DNA of 64,000 bases from Mycolicibacter kumamotonensis (GCF_002086285.1 NZ_MVHU01000003.1:62001-126000); one strand, 5' to 3'; numbered from the stretch's first letter, positions 26,197-35,568 are shown. Notes: generated by a model from the letters alone, not told the origin. Made by a program: numbers and translations.

Positions 26197-26200
26197 CTTC

Positions 26201-26842
26201 ATGCCGATGCCAGGGAAGTTCACCGCCGACGAGTTCGTCGACGCCGCCATCGGGTTGATCCTTGCGGGCGGGCCGGGTGCCGCCACCGCCACCGCGGTGG
26301 CCCAGGCGGTGGGGGCGCCCAGCGGGTCGGTGTATCACCGGTTCCCGACACGCCACGATCTGTTAGCCGAGGCCTGGCTGAGCCCGGTGCGCCGTTTCCA
26401 GGCGGAGTTCCTGCCGCTGCTAACCGCCGACGGTGACCCGGTCGAAATCGGCGTGGCCGCCGCGCGCCACGTGCTGCGCTGGAGCGCCGACCACAAGGAA
26501 GCGGCCGCCCTTTTGGCCCGCTACAGCCGCTCCGATTTCGTCAGTGCCGACTGCTCGGCCACGGTGCTGGCCGACGCCGACGCCCTGGACCGGCGCGCTA
26601 CCGAGGCGCTGACCGGATTCCTGGCGCGGTTCCCGGCCGCCGACCGTGACCGGGTGCGGTTGGCCGTCATCGATGCGCCGCTGGCCCTGGTGCGCCGCAG
26701 CTTCGCGACCGGGGGCCCCGACGCCGGCACCGCGGAGCTGGCCGCCGATGTCGCCCTCCGACTGCTGGCTAGCGGAAGCGGACGTTCAGCGTCGCCAGGC
26801 CGAAGATCTTCCGCTCCCCGGACTTCGCCCCGACCAAAATGA
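26201..26842 (+). CDS. TetR-family transcriptional regulator
   Basis: Protein of 213 residues with helix-turn-helix ATAVAQAVGAPSGSVYHRFPTRHDLLAEAWL, near residues 30-60. It appears to be translated from a leaderless mRNA, and its -10 box lies inside its likely operator, so it should be self-repressing. The last 74 nt overlap the end of the opposite hadA-hadB-like gene. Control of the divergent SRPBCC-hydrolase operon is inferred. Confidence 0.88.
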   Translation: MPMPGKFTADEFVDAAIGLILAGGPGAATATAVAQAVGAPSGSVYHRFPTRHDLLAEAWLSPVRRFQAEFLPLLTADGDPVEIGVAAARHVLRWSADHKEAAALLARYSRSDFVSADCSATVLADADALDRRATEALTGFLARFPAADRDRVRLAVIDAPLALVRRSFATGGPDAGTAELAADVALRLLASGSGRSASPGRRSSAPRTSPRPK

Positions 26843-27797
26843 CACCGCTGCGGGTCTCCGGATCCAGGGACTTGATCTTGCCGCTGAACTCGATGTCGGC
26901 GCCCTCCTTGGCCGACACGATCGCCGGCGCCGACAGGCGCACCGCATACCGGGTGACCGCACCGGGGTCGCCGGTCCAGGCGGAGGCGAATCCGGCGCCC
27001 AGGCCCATGGTCAGCATGCCGTGGGCGATCACGTCGGGCAGCCCGGCCAGCTTGGCGATCTCCTCATCCCAGTGGATCGGGTTGGCATCGCCGGCCACCC
27101 CGGCGTAGTTCACCAGGTCGCCGCGCGACAGCCGGGTGTGGCGTACCGGCAGCACATCACCCACCTTCACCTCGTCGAAGGAGGGCGTCGCCGGGGTGCG
27201 GGTCAGCCCGCCCTCGGAGATCCGGACCTCACCGTCGGGCCGCAGGGTCTTCTGGTAGGCGGCATCGGATTCCCCGACGCCGAGGATGTTGACGTCGTGC
27301 ATCATCGCGTTGTGCACGGCCGTCTTGATGGCCGGATCGATATCCTCGGCGGTCACCCCGACGACGGTGGTGTGCAGGGTGTGCACCCGCTCGCCGGCGG
27401 CGTCGGTGAAGGTGTTGGTCACCGTGATCAGGTCCCGACCGGCGATCCGGCGCACCGACGTCAGCTCGACGTCGATCTTGAGCTCGTCGCCGGCGACGAT
27501 CGGCCGGTGCTGCTCGAAGACCTCTTCGGTCTGCATGTAGGTGTCGTATCCGACGACCACCGACTCGAACATCTCGCGGTTGCAGCTCATGCCCGGCGTC
27601 GAGGTGAATGTCAGCGGCGCCACCACGTCCGAGTAACCCATCTCCGCCGCCGCGGCGACGTCCCAGTGCGACGGGTGGTAGTCCTGCACGGCCCGGGCGT
27701 ACTCGCGTACCTTCTCCCGGCCCACCAGATAGGTGCCGTCCATCTGGTAGTAGTGGCCGACCCGTGCTTCCAGCGCCGATGTCTCTGCTGTGGTCAT
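26769..27797 (-). CDS. Fused HadA-HadB (3R)-hydroxyacyl-ACP dehydratase
   Basis: Protein of 342 residues made of two hot-dog units. Residues about 10-150 match HadA (VGREKVREYARAVQDYH, GYSDVVAPLTFTS, PIVAGDELKIDVE). Residues about 195-342 match HadB, including the hydratase-2 motif GVAGDANPIHWDEEIAKLAG with catalytic Asp and His, and IAHGMLTMGLGAGF. HadAB dehydrates 3-hydroxyacyl-ACP in the FAS-II cycle for mycolic acids; fused forms are known in non-tuberculous mycobacteria and act late in chain elongation. ATG 27797 chosen, since upstream codons overlap the cyd promoter side without homology. It lies 52 nt downstream of cydC in the same direction and may be co-transcribed. Confidence 0.88.
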   Translation of the reverse strand: MTTAETSALEARVGHYYQMDGTYLVGREKVREYARAVQDYHPSHWDVAAAAEMGYSDVVAPLTFTSTPGMSCNREMFESVVVGYDTYMQTEEVFEQHRPIVAGDELKIDVELTSVRRIAGRDLITVTNTFTDAAGERVHTLHTTVVGVTAEDIDPAIKTAVHNAMMHDVNILGVGESDAAYQKTLRPDGEVRISEGGLTRTPATPSFDEVKVGDVLPVRHTRLSRGDLVNYAGVAGDANPIHWDEEIAKLAGLPDVIAHGMLTMGLGAGFASAWTGDPGAVTRYAVRLSAPAIVSAKEGADIEFSGKIKSLDPETRSGVILVGAKSGERKIFGLATLNVRFR

Positions 27798-27849
27798 GAA
27801 TCGACTCAACCGTTCTGTCGGCTTGTTTGCTGAGGCTGACCAGAGCACA

Positions 27850-29523
27850 CTAGCGCGCGGGCTCGGAGCGGGACACATCAGCAATGCTCAGGCGCCGGCA
27901 CGGGCTGTCGGCGGGCAGGTGGTGGGTGGCCACCACCACCGTGCGATCGGCGCCGAACAGGCCGGGGACCTGCAATAGCGCGCGCAGCAGATCATCGGCG
28001 TCGCCGGCGTCGAGGTGTTCGGTCGGCTCGTCGAGCAAAACGATCCGGGCGGGTGAGAGCATCGCCCGCGCCAGCAGCAGGCGCCGGCGCTGGCCGGCCG
28101 ACAGGCCCTGGGCGCCGCCGGCCAAGATGGTGGCCAGAGCGTCGGGCAGGCCGGCCAGCCACCGGCCGAGACCGACCCGGTCCAGGACGTCGGCCAGTTC
28201 GTCGTCGCGGCAGTCCCCGCGCGCCACCAGCAGGTTGTCCCGAACAGTGGTGGCGAAGACGTGCGCGTCTTCGGCGAAAAAGCCGACGGCGGCCCGTACT
28301 TCGTTCTCGGGAAGCCGCTGCAGCGCGATCCCGTCTACCTCCACTCGGCCCTCCAGCGGCGCCAGCAGCCCGGCCAGGGTCATCAGCAGCGTGGTCTTTC
28401 CGGCCCCGCTCGGTCCGGTGATCGCCAGCCGGTCCCCGGGCGCCAGGTCCAGCGCAACCCGCATCGCGCGGTCCTCGCGGTGGCCGAAGCGCACATCGGC
28501 CGACAATCGCCGCGTCGCTGCGGAAGGCAGCGCCGCGTCGGGGCCGGCCACCACGGATGCGTGCGGTGGGGCCAGGTCAATCAGTCGCTGCGCCGCGATC
28601 CGCGAACGAGTCAGCTGGATCGCGGCGGCCGGCAGGGCGGTGGTGGCCTCAAACGCGGACAGCGGCAACAACATCAGAATCGCCACGGTGGTGGGTGCGA
28701 CGGCGTCGGCGAGCCCGATCCCGACCACCAGCGCCCCCAGTACGCTGACCCCGACGGCGGCGGTGGGCATCGCGGCGGCCATGGCGGCCGGCCGCGCGGC
28801 GGTGTCCATCGCCGTGCTCCAGGCCCGTTGCCGGCGCTGCGATTCGGCGATGACCCCGGGCAGGCGCCCGGCGATCCGCAGCTCGGGAGCGTGGTCGAGG
28901 GCCAACATCGATGAGACGTCGCGCTCGGAAAGGTGTTGGCGGGCCAGGTCTTCCTGCGCGGCGGCGGCCCGCGCCGACAGCCACGGCGCCAGTACCCCGG
29001 CGACCAGCAGAGAACCCGCCAACACCGCGGCCGCCGCCGGCGAGATCACCGCGATCACCGCCGTGGCGATCACGCCCAACACGGCCGCCACCCCGACCGG
29101 CAGTAGGGCGCGCACCAGGACATCGGCCAATGTGTCGACATCGGTGCCCACCCGTGTCACCAGCTCGCCGGTGTGCAATCGGGCCGCGGCACCCACCGGC
29201 CCGTGGGCCAGACGCCGATAGATCTGCGCGCGCGCCGTCCCTGCGGCGTGCAGCGCAGCGTCGTGGCCGGCCAGCCGCTCGCAGTAGTGCAAGACGCCGC
29301 GGGAGATCGCGAGCGCCCGCACCGCAACCACGGCGACCGTCAGGTCCAGTACCGGCGGCATCTGCCAGGCGCGGGTGATCAGCCACGCCGAGACCCCGGC
29401 CAACGCGAGCGCGCTGCACAGCGACAGCACCCCCAGGGCCCCGGCCAGCAGCAGCCGGGGCAGCCGCGGCCGCAGCAGGCCCCACGCGGCCCGCCGGAGA
29501 TCAGCGCGCCGCATCGGCCTCAC
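27850..29523 (-). CDS. cydC: Thiol reductant ABC exporter subunit CydC
   Basis: Protein of 557 residues with six transmembrane helices (about 1-300) and an ATPase domain. Walker A is GPSGAGKTT, the signature is LSAGQ and Walker B is IVLLDEP. CydDC exports cysteine or glutathione-type thiols and is needed to assemble cytochrome bd. Start GTG 29523 overlaps the cydD end by 23 nt; ATG 29514, three codons on, is equally possible. The Walker B is followed by TEHLD, the D-loop region. Confidence 0.92.
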   Translation of the reverse strand: MRPMRRADLRRAAWGLLRPRLPRLLLAGALGVLSLCSALALAGVSAWLITRAWQMPPVLDLTVAVVAVRALAISRGVLHYCERLAGHDAALHAAGTARAQIYRRLAHGPVGAAARLHTGELVTRVGTDVDTLADVLVRALLPVGVAAVLGVIATAVIAVISPAAAAVLAGSLLVAGVLAPWLSARAAAAQEDLARQHLSERDVSSMLALDHAPELRIAGRLPGVIAESQRRQRAWSTAMDTAARPAAMAAAMPTAAVGVSVLGALVVGIGLADAVAPTTVAILMLLPLSAFEATTALPAAAIQLTRSRIAAQRLIDLAPPHASVVAGPDAALPSAATRRLSADVRFGHREDRAMRVALDLAPGDRLAITGPSGAGKTTLLMTLAGLLAPLEGRVEVDGIALQRLPENEVRAAVGFFAEDAHVFATTVRDNLLVARGDCRDDELADVLDRVGLGRWLAGLPDALATILAGGAQGLSAGQRRRLLLARAMLSPARIVLLDEPTEHLDAGDADDLLRALLQVPGLFGADRTVVVATHHLPADSPCRRLSIADVSRSEPAR

Positions 29524-31120
29524 CCGCCTGGGCGCGCACCGTGATCACCCGGTCGCCGATGGCCAGGACCGGCGCGCGGTGGGCGACCACCACCACGGTC
29601 GACCCGGCGCGGGCGCGCTGAACCAGGGCCGTCAGCACCCGCTGCTCGGTGGCGGCGTCCAGGTGGGCGGTCGGCTCATCGAGCAACAGCACCGGCGCCG
29701 CCGACCCCAACGCTCGCGCCAGCCCCAGTCGCTGCCGCTGGCCCAACGACAACCCGACACCGCCGCGCCCCAACCCGGTGTGCAGGCCGCCGGGCAGTTC
29801 GGTGACGACTACATCGAATCCGGCTGCCGCGCAGGCGGCCTGGGCATCGACGAGTTCCCCGAACAGCGCCAGGTTGTCGGCGACGCTGCCGGGGATCAGT
29901 GCCGGACGCTGCGGCAGCCAGGACAGCTGTCGCCACCACGCCGGCAGGTCGAGATCGGCGATGTCGGTACCGGACACCGTGACACGCCCCGCGGTGGGCA
30001 CCGTCAGCCCGGCGATGGCCGCCAGCGTCGTGCTCTTTCCCGCGCCGTTGGCGCCGGTCAGCACCGTGACGAGGCCGGGCTCGATCACCGCGGTCAGGTC
30101 GGCGGGCGCGGCACCGTCCCGGCCGGCCACGCTGAGCCGTTCGAGGCGAATCTCCGCGCCGCGCGCCGTCACGACGCGGTGTGCGGGTGTGCCCCGGATC
30201 GGTTCACCGATCAGCGTGAACGCCTTCTCCGCGGCGGCGCGCCCGTCCTGGGCGGCGTGAAACTCCACCCCGATGCGGCGCAGCGGCCAGTACACGTCGG
30301 GCACCAGCAGCAATACCGTCAAGCCGGCGGTCAGGCTCATCTCGCCGAACACCAGCCGCAGGCCGATGCTCACGGCCACCACCGCCACGCCGAGGGTGGC
30401 CAGCAGTTCGAGCACCAGCGCCGAGAGGAACGCGATCCGCAAAGTGGCCATCGTCGATCGGCGGTGGGCGGCGGACAACTCGGCGATGCGGTGCTCAGGC
30501 CCGGCGGCGCGGCCGAGCGCACGCAACGTGGGGATTCCGGCGATCAGGTCCAGCAGCCGCGCCTGCAGCGTCGTCATGGCCGCCAGGGCGGCCGCCGATC
30601 GGTCCGCGGTGGCCAGGCCGATCAGCACCATGAAGGCCGGGATCAGCGGCAAGGTGATCGCGACGAGCAGGGTCGCTCGTCGGTCGTAGCAGGCGATCAC
30701 CACCACGGTGGCCGGGGTCAGGACCGCGGCTGACAGCAGCGCGGGCAGATAGGCGGTGAAGTAGGGGCGCAGCCCGTCGAGCCCCCGAGTGACCACGGCC
30801 GCCGCGGCGTCGCGTTCGGCGGCCAGCCGGCGGGGGGAGCGCGCGGTGACCGCGGCGAGCACCTGCCCGGCCAGCTCGGCGATCACCGCTCCGGCCCCGC
30901 GCTGACCCACGCGGGCCTGTGCCCACTGTGCGACGGTGCGCGCCGTCCACAGCAGCCCCAGCGCCGCCAGCAGTGGTACCCAGTGTGCGACGCTGCGGGT
31001 GGATGGATTGGTGATCACCTGAGACACGATGTGCGCCAGCAGGATCGCCGAGGCGATCGCGCAACCCGAAATCACCACGCCGCAGCCCACCGTGGCGGCC
31101 AGGAAGCGGCGCACCTCCAT
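29501..31120 (-). CDS. cydD: Thiol reductant ABC exporter subunit CydD
   Basis: Protein of about 540 residues from ATG 31120, with an N-terminal membrane domain and ATPase domain. Walker A is GANGAGKST, the signature LSLGQ and Walker B VLLLDEP. Together with CydC it forms the heterodimeric exporter. The start is uncertain: homologous residues PLDPRLWRAS lie just before this ATG, and the only near start that includes them is a CTG at 31174 overlapping the cydB stop (CTGA). A TTG at 31243 would overlap cydB by about 70 nt. Confidence 0.9.
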   Translation of the reverse strand: MEVRRFLAATVGCGVVISGCAIASAILLAHIVSQVITNPSTRSVAHWVPLLAALGLLWTARTVAQWAQARVGQRGAGAVIAELAGQVLAAVTARSPRRLAAERDAAAAVVTRGLDGLRPYFTAYLPALLSAAVLTPATVVVIACYDRRATLLVAITLPLIPAFMVLIGLATADRSAAALAAMTTLQARLLDLIAGIPTLRALGRAAGPEHRIAELSAAHRRSTMATLRIAFLSALVLELLATLGVAVVAVSIGLRLVFGEMSLTAGLTVLLLVPDVYWPLRRIGVEFHAAQDGRAAAEKAFTLIGEPIRGTPAHRVVTARGAEIRLERLSVAGRDGAAPADLTAVIEPGLVTVLTGANGAGKSTTLAAIAGLTVPTAGRVTVSGTDIADLDLPAWWRQLSWLPQRPALIPGSVADNLALFGELVDAQAACAAAGFDVVVTELPGGLHTGLGRGGVGLSLGQRQRLGLARALGSAAPVLLLDEPTAHLDAATEQRVLTALVQRARAGSTVVVVAHRAPVLAIGDRVITVRAQAGEADAAR

Positions 31121-31170
31121 CGAGGCCCGCCACAGCCGCGGGTCCAGTGGGGCCCGGGACGTTCCGCCGG

Positions 31171-32211
31171 TCAGGACGCCTGCCTGGCCAACCCGATGGA
31201 CGGCGGGATCTGTTCTGCCGAGATACGTTGCCGGAACACCCAATACGTCCAGCCTTGGTACACCATCGCCAGCGGGGCGAAGATCACCGCCGCCCAGGTC
31301 ATGATCTTCAACGTGTACGGAGTCGACGACGCGTTGTAGATCGTCAGGCTCCACTGCGGATCCAGGGTGGAGGGCAACAGGGCCGGGTACAGGGCGCCGA
31401 ACAGCAAGACCACCACCGCCGCAACCACCAGCGCGGTGCAGGCGAACGCCCAGCCGTCGGATGCCCGGCGCCACACCAGCAGCACCGCTGCCAGTTGGGC
31501 GATGAGGGCGAGCCCCAGCACCAGCCAGGTCCAGCCGGCGCCGTGGGCCACCTGGCTCCACACCCCGAAGGCGGCGACCAGTGCGGTTACCGGCAGCGCT
31601 AACCGGCCCGCGAAGCGGTGGGCATCGTCACGGATCGCGCCGGCGGTCTTCAGTGCGGTGAACACCGCGCCGTAGAATAGGAACAGCCCGCCGGTCGCCA
31701 GCCCGCCCAGCAGCGTGTAGGCGTTGATCACGTCGCCGAATGCCAACCGGACATGATGTTCGGCGTCCACCGGAAGGCCACGGACCAGAGCCGCGAACGC
31801 CACCCCCCACAGGATCGCGGGCAGCCAGGAGCCGGCGGCAATCCCGAAATCCGCCCACGCCCGCCACTTCGGATCGTCGACCTTGCCGCGCCACTCGATC
31901 GCCACGGCGCGCACGATCATCCCGAACAGGATCGCCAGCAACGGCAGGTACAGCGTGGAGAACACGGTCGCGTACCAGCCCGGGAACGCGGCGAACATCG
32001 CGCCGCCGGCGGTGATCAACCAGACCTCGTTGCCGTCCCAGACCGGGCCGATGGTGTTCAGCGCCGCGCGCCGATGCGCCTCGGGATCGCCGGCGCTGAC
32101 CCGGCCGAACGGCGTCATCAGCATCCCCACCCCGAAGTCGAAGCCCTCCAGCACGAAGAATCCGAGAAACAACACCGCGACCAGTACGAACCACACCTGG
32201 TGTAGGTCCAT
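31171..32211 (-). CDS. cydB: Cytochrome bd ubiquinol/menaquinol oxidase subunit II
   Basis: Membrane protein of 346 residues with the CydB opening LHQVWFVLVAVLFLGFFVLEGFDFGVG, of which W7 and the DFGVG segment are family-typical, and about eight transmembrane helices. It pairs with CydA to form the bd oxidase that reduces oxygen at low oxygen tension without pumping protons. ATG 32211 has AAAGGAGACC upstream. It is 28 nt after cydA. Confidence 0.95.
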   Translation of the reverse strand: MDLHQVWFVLVAVLFLGFFVLEGFDFGVGMLMTPFGRVSAGDPEAHRRAALNTIGPVWDGNEVWLITAGGAMFAAFPGWYATVFSTLYLPLLAILFGMIVRAVAIEWRGKVDDPKWRAWADFGIAAGSWLPAILWGVAFAALVRGLPVDAEHHVRLAFGDVINAYTLLGGLATGGLFLFYGAVFTALKTAGAIRDDAHRFAGRLALPVTALVAAFGVWSQVAHGAGWTWLVLGLALIAQLAAVLLVWRRASDGWAFACTALVVAAVVVLLFGALYPALLPSTLDPQWSLTIYNASSTPYTLKIMTWAAVIFAPLAMVYQGWTYWVFRQRISAEQIPPSIGLARQAS

Positions 32212-32239
32212 CGCGAGGTCTCCTTTCGCTGCGGCGGCT

Positions 32240-33724
32240 TCAGTAGGCGAATGACAGGGGCGCCACCTCGTCGTCGGCGGGCGGTGCCGGCGGCGCGGGT
32301 TCGGCGTCGTGCTCCAGTGGTCCCTCGGCCACATAGCGTCTGATCAACCAGAACCAGATGACCGCGAGCACCGCATAGACCAACGTGAACATCACCAGCG
32401 AGGTGACGACCATGCCGACGGAATTGCCCGACACCCCTTCGGCGACGGTCAGCCGCACGTTCTGATCGCCGGTCGGGTTGGGGACCACGACCCAGGGCTG
32501 GCGGCCCATCTCGGTGAACACCCAGCCCGCGCTGTTGGCCAAAAACGGGGTGGGGATGGTCAGCAGCGCAAGCCAGGAGAACCAGCGTTGCTTCGGGATC
32601 CGGTCGCGGCGGGTCAGCCACAGCGCGGCCAGCGCGAACGCCACCGGGACCAGCAGCAGGCCGATCATCGCGCGGAACGACCAATAGGTGACGAACAGGT
32701 TCGGGCGGTAGTCACCCGGCCCGAACTGCTGTTCGTAGCGCTGCTGGATGTCGCGGACCCCCTCGAGCGAAACCCCGCTGAACCGGCCCTCGGCCAAGAA
32801 CGGCAGCACGTAGGGCACCTCGATCACCCGGGTCAGATGGTCGCAGTTGTTCTGCCGTCCGACGGTCAGGATCGAGAAATCCGGGTCGGTGGCGGTGTCG
32901 CACAACGATTCCGCCGAAGCCATCTTCATCGGCTGCTGGACGAACATCAGCTTGCCCTGAATGTCGCCGGTGAAGAACAGCCCGGCCGCGGCGATCAGCG
33001 CAACCCAACACCCGAGGATGGTCGCCGGGCGATACATGGTGGCCGCGTCGACACCGGCGGCTTGCGCTCCACCGCCGCCCGCCGCAACACCGGCCCGCGA
33101 CCGCACCATCCACCAGGCGCCCACCGCGGCGACGAATGTCCCCGCGGTCAAGAACGCGCCGGCGACCGCGTGCGACAGGGCGGCCCGGGCGGTGTTGTTG
33201 GTGAAAAGCGCCATGATGCTGTCCAATTCGGCGCGGTTGGTCTCCGGATTGAAGTGCGCGCCGACCGGATGCTGCATGAACGAATTGGCGGCGATGATGA
33301 AGAACGCCGACACGTTGGTGGCGATGGCGACGATCCAGATGCACAACAGATGCACCGCCCGCGGCAACCGGCCCCAGCCGAAGATCCACAGGCCGATGAA
33401 GGTGGATTCGAAGAAGAACGCGGCCAGGCCCTCCATCGCCAGCGGGGCGCCGAACACGTCGCCGACGAACCGCGAGTATTCGCTCCAGTTCATCCCGAAC
33501 TGGAATTCCTGCACGATCCCGGTGGCCACCCCGAGGGCGAAGTTGATCAGGAACAGCTTGCCGAAGAACTTCGTCAGCCGATACCAGGCGACGTTGTCGG
33601 TGAGCACCCACACCGTCTGCATGACCGCGACCAAGGGCGCCAAACCGATGGTCAGCGGCACAAAGATGAAGTGATAGACGGTGGTGATCCCGAATTGCCA
33701 CCGCGATACGTCGACGACGTCCAT
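32240..33724 (-). CDS. cydA: Cytochrome bd oxidase subunit I
   Basis: Protein of 494 residues with nine predicted membrane helices. Candidate heme ligands are His18, Glu98, His185 and Met353 (in SFRAMIG), corresponding to E. coli H19, E99, H186 and M393. GRQPWV is present. The short Q-loop has Cys275 and Cys294, a 19-residue spacing that matches the disulfide described for mycobacterial CydA. It oxidises menaquinol and reduces oxygen. ATG 33724 has GGGAG upstream. First gene of cydABDC, divergent from the gene at 33864. Confidence 0.95.
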   Translation of the reverse strand: MDVVDVSRWQFGITTVYHFIFVPLTIGLAPLVAVMQTVWVLTDNVAWYRLTKFFGKLFLINFALGVATGIVQEFQFGMNWSEYSRFVGDVFGAPLAMEGLAAFFFESTFIGLWIFGWGRLPRAVHLLCIWIVAIATNVSAFFIIAANSFMQHPVGAHFNPETNRAELDSIMALFTNNTARAALSHAVAGAFLTAGTFVAAVGAWWMVRSRAGVAAGGGGAQAAGVDAATMYRPATILGCWVALIAAAGLFFTGDIQGKLMFVQQPMKMASAESLCDTATDPDFSILTVGRQNNCDHLTRVIEVPYVLPFLAEGRFSGVSLEGVRDIQQRYEQQFGPGDYRPNLFVTYWSFRAMIGLLLVPVAFALAALWLTRRDRIPKQRWFSWLALLTIPTPFLANSAGWVFTEMGRQPWVVVPNPTGDQNVRLTVAEGVSGNSVGMVVTSLVMFTLVYAVLAVIWFWLIRRYVAEGPLEHDAEPAPPAPPADDEVAPLSFAY

Positions 33725-33810
33725 GGGCGATCTCCCGGAGCTGCGGAGCCGATGCTACGACAGAGTGTAGTAGTTATGGCGCGGCGGTACTAGCGCTATT
33801 TCGAGGCAGT

Positions 33811-33816
33811 TAGGAT
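33811..33816 (+). promoter_or_regulatory. Candidate -10 box TAGGAT
   Basis: TAGGAT lies 47 nt upstream of the ATG at 33864, in the cydA divergent gap (33725-33863). A 4-bp CTAC/GTAG inverted pair at about 33754-33769 is on the cydA side. Weak evidence only. Confidence 0.35.
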
Positions 33817-33863
33817 CCGGGGCGGTGACCCGTGACGAGACTTTCCTAGAAGGAGCCGAACCC

Positions 33864-34616
33864 ATGAGCGACATCGAGACGTCGGCAGCTGCCACCGGAA
33901 CGGCGATGGAACAGGCCGTCGCGGTGTTCATGCTGCACCCGGAGACCTTCGCCGACAGCATCGCCGCGGGCTATCAGAATCCGCTGACCGGGTACGTCGC
34001 CGGACGGGCCGGCGTGCTGGGCGAGACCACCGGTGCCACCGTCGGTGCGGTCTTCACCGTGTTCGAACCGACCGCACTGGCGGCGATGTGGGACGAAGGT
34101 GTCGCGGTGCGCGGCGCTGCCGCGGCAGCGCAACAGTATTGGGCCCAAACGGCCGACTTCGGGCGTAAATATCTCGCCGGTGCACAGGGGCTGGATCGGA
34201 TCGCCGCCCTGGGCGAGAAGGTCATCGCCGCGACACCGACCGGGGGGCTGCCGCTGTTCGCCGGGTGGCGTGCCATGCCCGTGGCCGACGACGCCGCGGC
34301 GCGGGCACTGCAGGTGATGTTCATCCTGCGCGAACTGCGGGCCGGTGTGCACTTCAATGCGCTCGCCATCTCGGGCATCGCCCCGATCGAGGCGCACATG
34401 CTCAACAAGGGGCCGCAGTACGCCGCGATGTTCGGCTGGCCCGAACCTTTCGCCGACGGCGCCGACAAGAAGGACCGCTACGACGAGATCGAACAGGCCA
34501 CGAACCGGCGCATGGCCGAATTGTTCGCCGCCGCGCTGAGTGGGGAAGAGGCCGAGGAGCTGGCCCGGTTGAGCACCGATGCGCTGGCGTCGTTGCAGGC
34601 CGCCGTTCCCAGCTGA
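33864..34616 (+). CDS. SCO6745-like helical protein of unknown function
   Basis: Protein of 250 residues, mostly alpha-helical and soluble. The segment YVAGRAGVLGETTGATVGAVFTVFEP (about 36-61) resembles the GYFASRAAPMG-type opening of actinobacterial SCO6745-family proteins, which are often seen beside MarR-type or other regulators. A second segment, HFNALAISGIAPIEAHML, is near residues 168-185. ATG 33864 follows AAGGAG. No catalytic motif is obvious. It converges with the IclR gene, whose stop is 1 nt away. Confidence 0.68.
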   Translation: MSDIETSAAATGTAMEQAVAVFMLHPETFADSIAAGYQNPLTGYVAGRAGVLGETTGATVGAVFTVFEPTALAAMWDEGVAVRGAAAAAQQYWAQTADFGRKYLAGAQGLDRIAALGEKVIAATPTGGLPLFAGWRAMPVADDAAARALQVMFILRELRAGVHFNALAISGIAPIEAHMLNKGPQYAAMFGWPEPFADGADKKDRYDEIEQATNRRMAELFAAALSGEEAEELARLSTDALASLQAAVPS

Positions 34617-34617
34617 C

Positions 34618-35502
34618 CTACCTCTCCTCGGCCAGCGCGGCGCCGAGCCGGCGGGTCGCCGAATGTAGTTGCGTCCCCAGCCGGGTGATCGCCGCGCCGC
34701 TCATCGGGTCGGCGCTGGGCACCAGGCTCAGCATCAGTGCCACACGGGATCCCGGCCCCAGGATGGGGGAGTCGATGTGGCTGACCCGGTAGCTGCGGTC
34801 GGGATCCAGGTCGGCGGGGAACCAGTCTTCGGTGTGGATCAGTTCGTCGGTCAACGCCTGCGCCAGCTGGCTCAGCCGGGTGGAGCGCACCTCGGCGCTG
34901 CGCACGATCAGCGCCAGTTCCTGCAGGCGTAGGTCGGGCAGGATGTGCAGTCCGACCGCGTAGCCGCGTTGTTCGGCGGCGGTCAGGGCCCGGCGGTAGC
35001 GATCGCGCGCGTCCTCGGGCAGCGCGGCCAGCCACTGATCCCGGGCCCTCGGTCCGGACCAGGCGACGATCGACGCCCCGTAGGGCGGGCGGTGCGGAAA
35101 CTGGGTGCCGATGGGCATCGGGTGGCCACCGCCCTGGGGGCTGCGAACCTGATCCACGACGGTGGAGTAGTCGTCGCTGACCGAGAAGGCGACGCAGTGC
35201 GCGCCGGTGGCCGCGGCCAGCTCGGCCATCGCCGAACGGGCCAACACCAGGGCCGGATACCGGCCGGCCGCCTCTCGGCCGAGCCGCACCAGGGCGGGAC
35301 CGAGGTGATAGGTCTTGCGGACCGGGTCGCGCAGCAGCCAGCCGGCCCGGAGCAGTTCGGCCAGCATCGAATGGCAGCTGGCCTTGTGGACGCTCAGATG
35401 CCGCGAAATCTCGGCCAGCGTCATGCCCTCGTTTCCCAGGCCGGCCAGGTGGTCGAACAGATTCACCACCCGTTCGGTCTGCGGGGAGGGACGTGGCGCC
35501 AT
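34618..35502 (-). CDS. IclR-family transcriptional regulator
   Basis: Protein of 294 residues with a winged helix-turn-helix (MTLAEISRHLSVHKASCHSML, about 26-46) and an effector domain to the C-terminus. TAGGGT lies 6 nt before the ATG, so the mRNA is probably leaderless. It is divergent from the SDR-decarboxylase-amidohydrolase operon, and the perfect inverted repeat at 35520-35540 lies between them. It is therefore the likely regulator of that operon. The effector should be a substrate or intermediate of the operon, not known. Confidence 0.88.
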   Translation of the reverse strand: MAPRPSPQTERVVNLFDHLAGLGNEGMTLAEISRHLSVHKASCHSMLAELLRAGWLLRDPVRKTYHLGPALVRLGREAAGRYPALVLARSAMAELAAATGAHCVAFSVSDDYSTVVDQVRSPQGGGHPMPIGTQFPHRPPYGASIVAWSGPRARDQWLAALPEDARDRYRRALTAAEQRGYAVGLHILPDLRLQELALIVRSAEVRSTRLSQLAQALTDELIHTEDWFPADLDPDRSYRVSHIDSPILGPGSRVALMLSLVPSADPMSGAAITRLGTQLHSATRRLGAALAEER

Positions 35503-35519
35503 AGCAGAACCCTAGCCGG

Positions 35520-35540
35520 GGAGTCGCATAGTGCGACTCC
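35520..35540. promoter_or_regulatory. Perfect 9-bp inverted repeat, likely IclR operator
   Basis: GGAGTCGCA (35520-35528) and TGCGACTCC (35532-35540) flank TAG. The repeat lies just upstream of the IclR -10 box TAGGGT (35509-35514, minus strand) and 28 nt upstream of the SDR start, so one bound regulator could touch both promoters. Confidence 0.68.
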
Positions 35541-35568
35541 TTGCGGTGGACTGCGCGACCATGTGACG

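Noticed and set aside
29375..30733. Long open frame of 452 codons on the plus strand, opposite cydD
   Set aside because: It is Gln/Arg/His-rich with no family resemblance, while the minus strand has clear ABC transporter motifs. It is a GC-rich antisense shadow.
34945..35568. Extended N-terminus for the SDR at 35569
   Set aside because: It runs antisense through the IclR gene and the operator; homology begins only after 35581.
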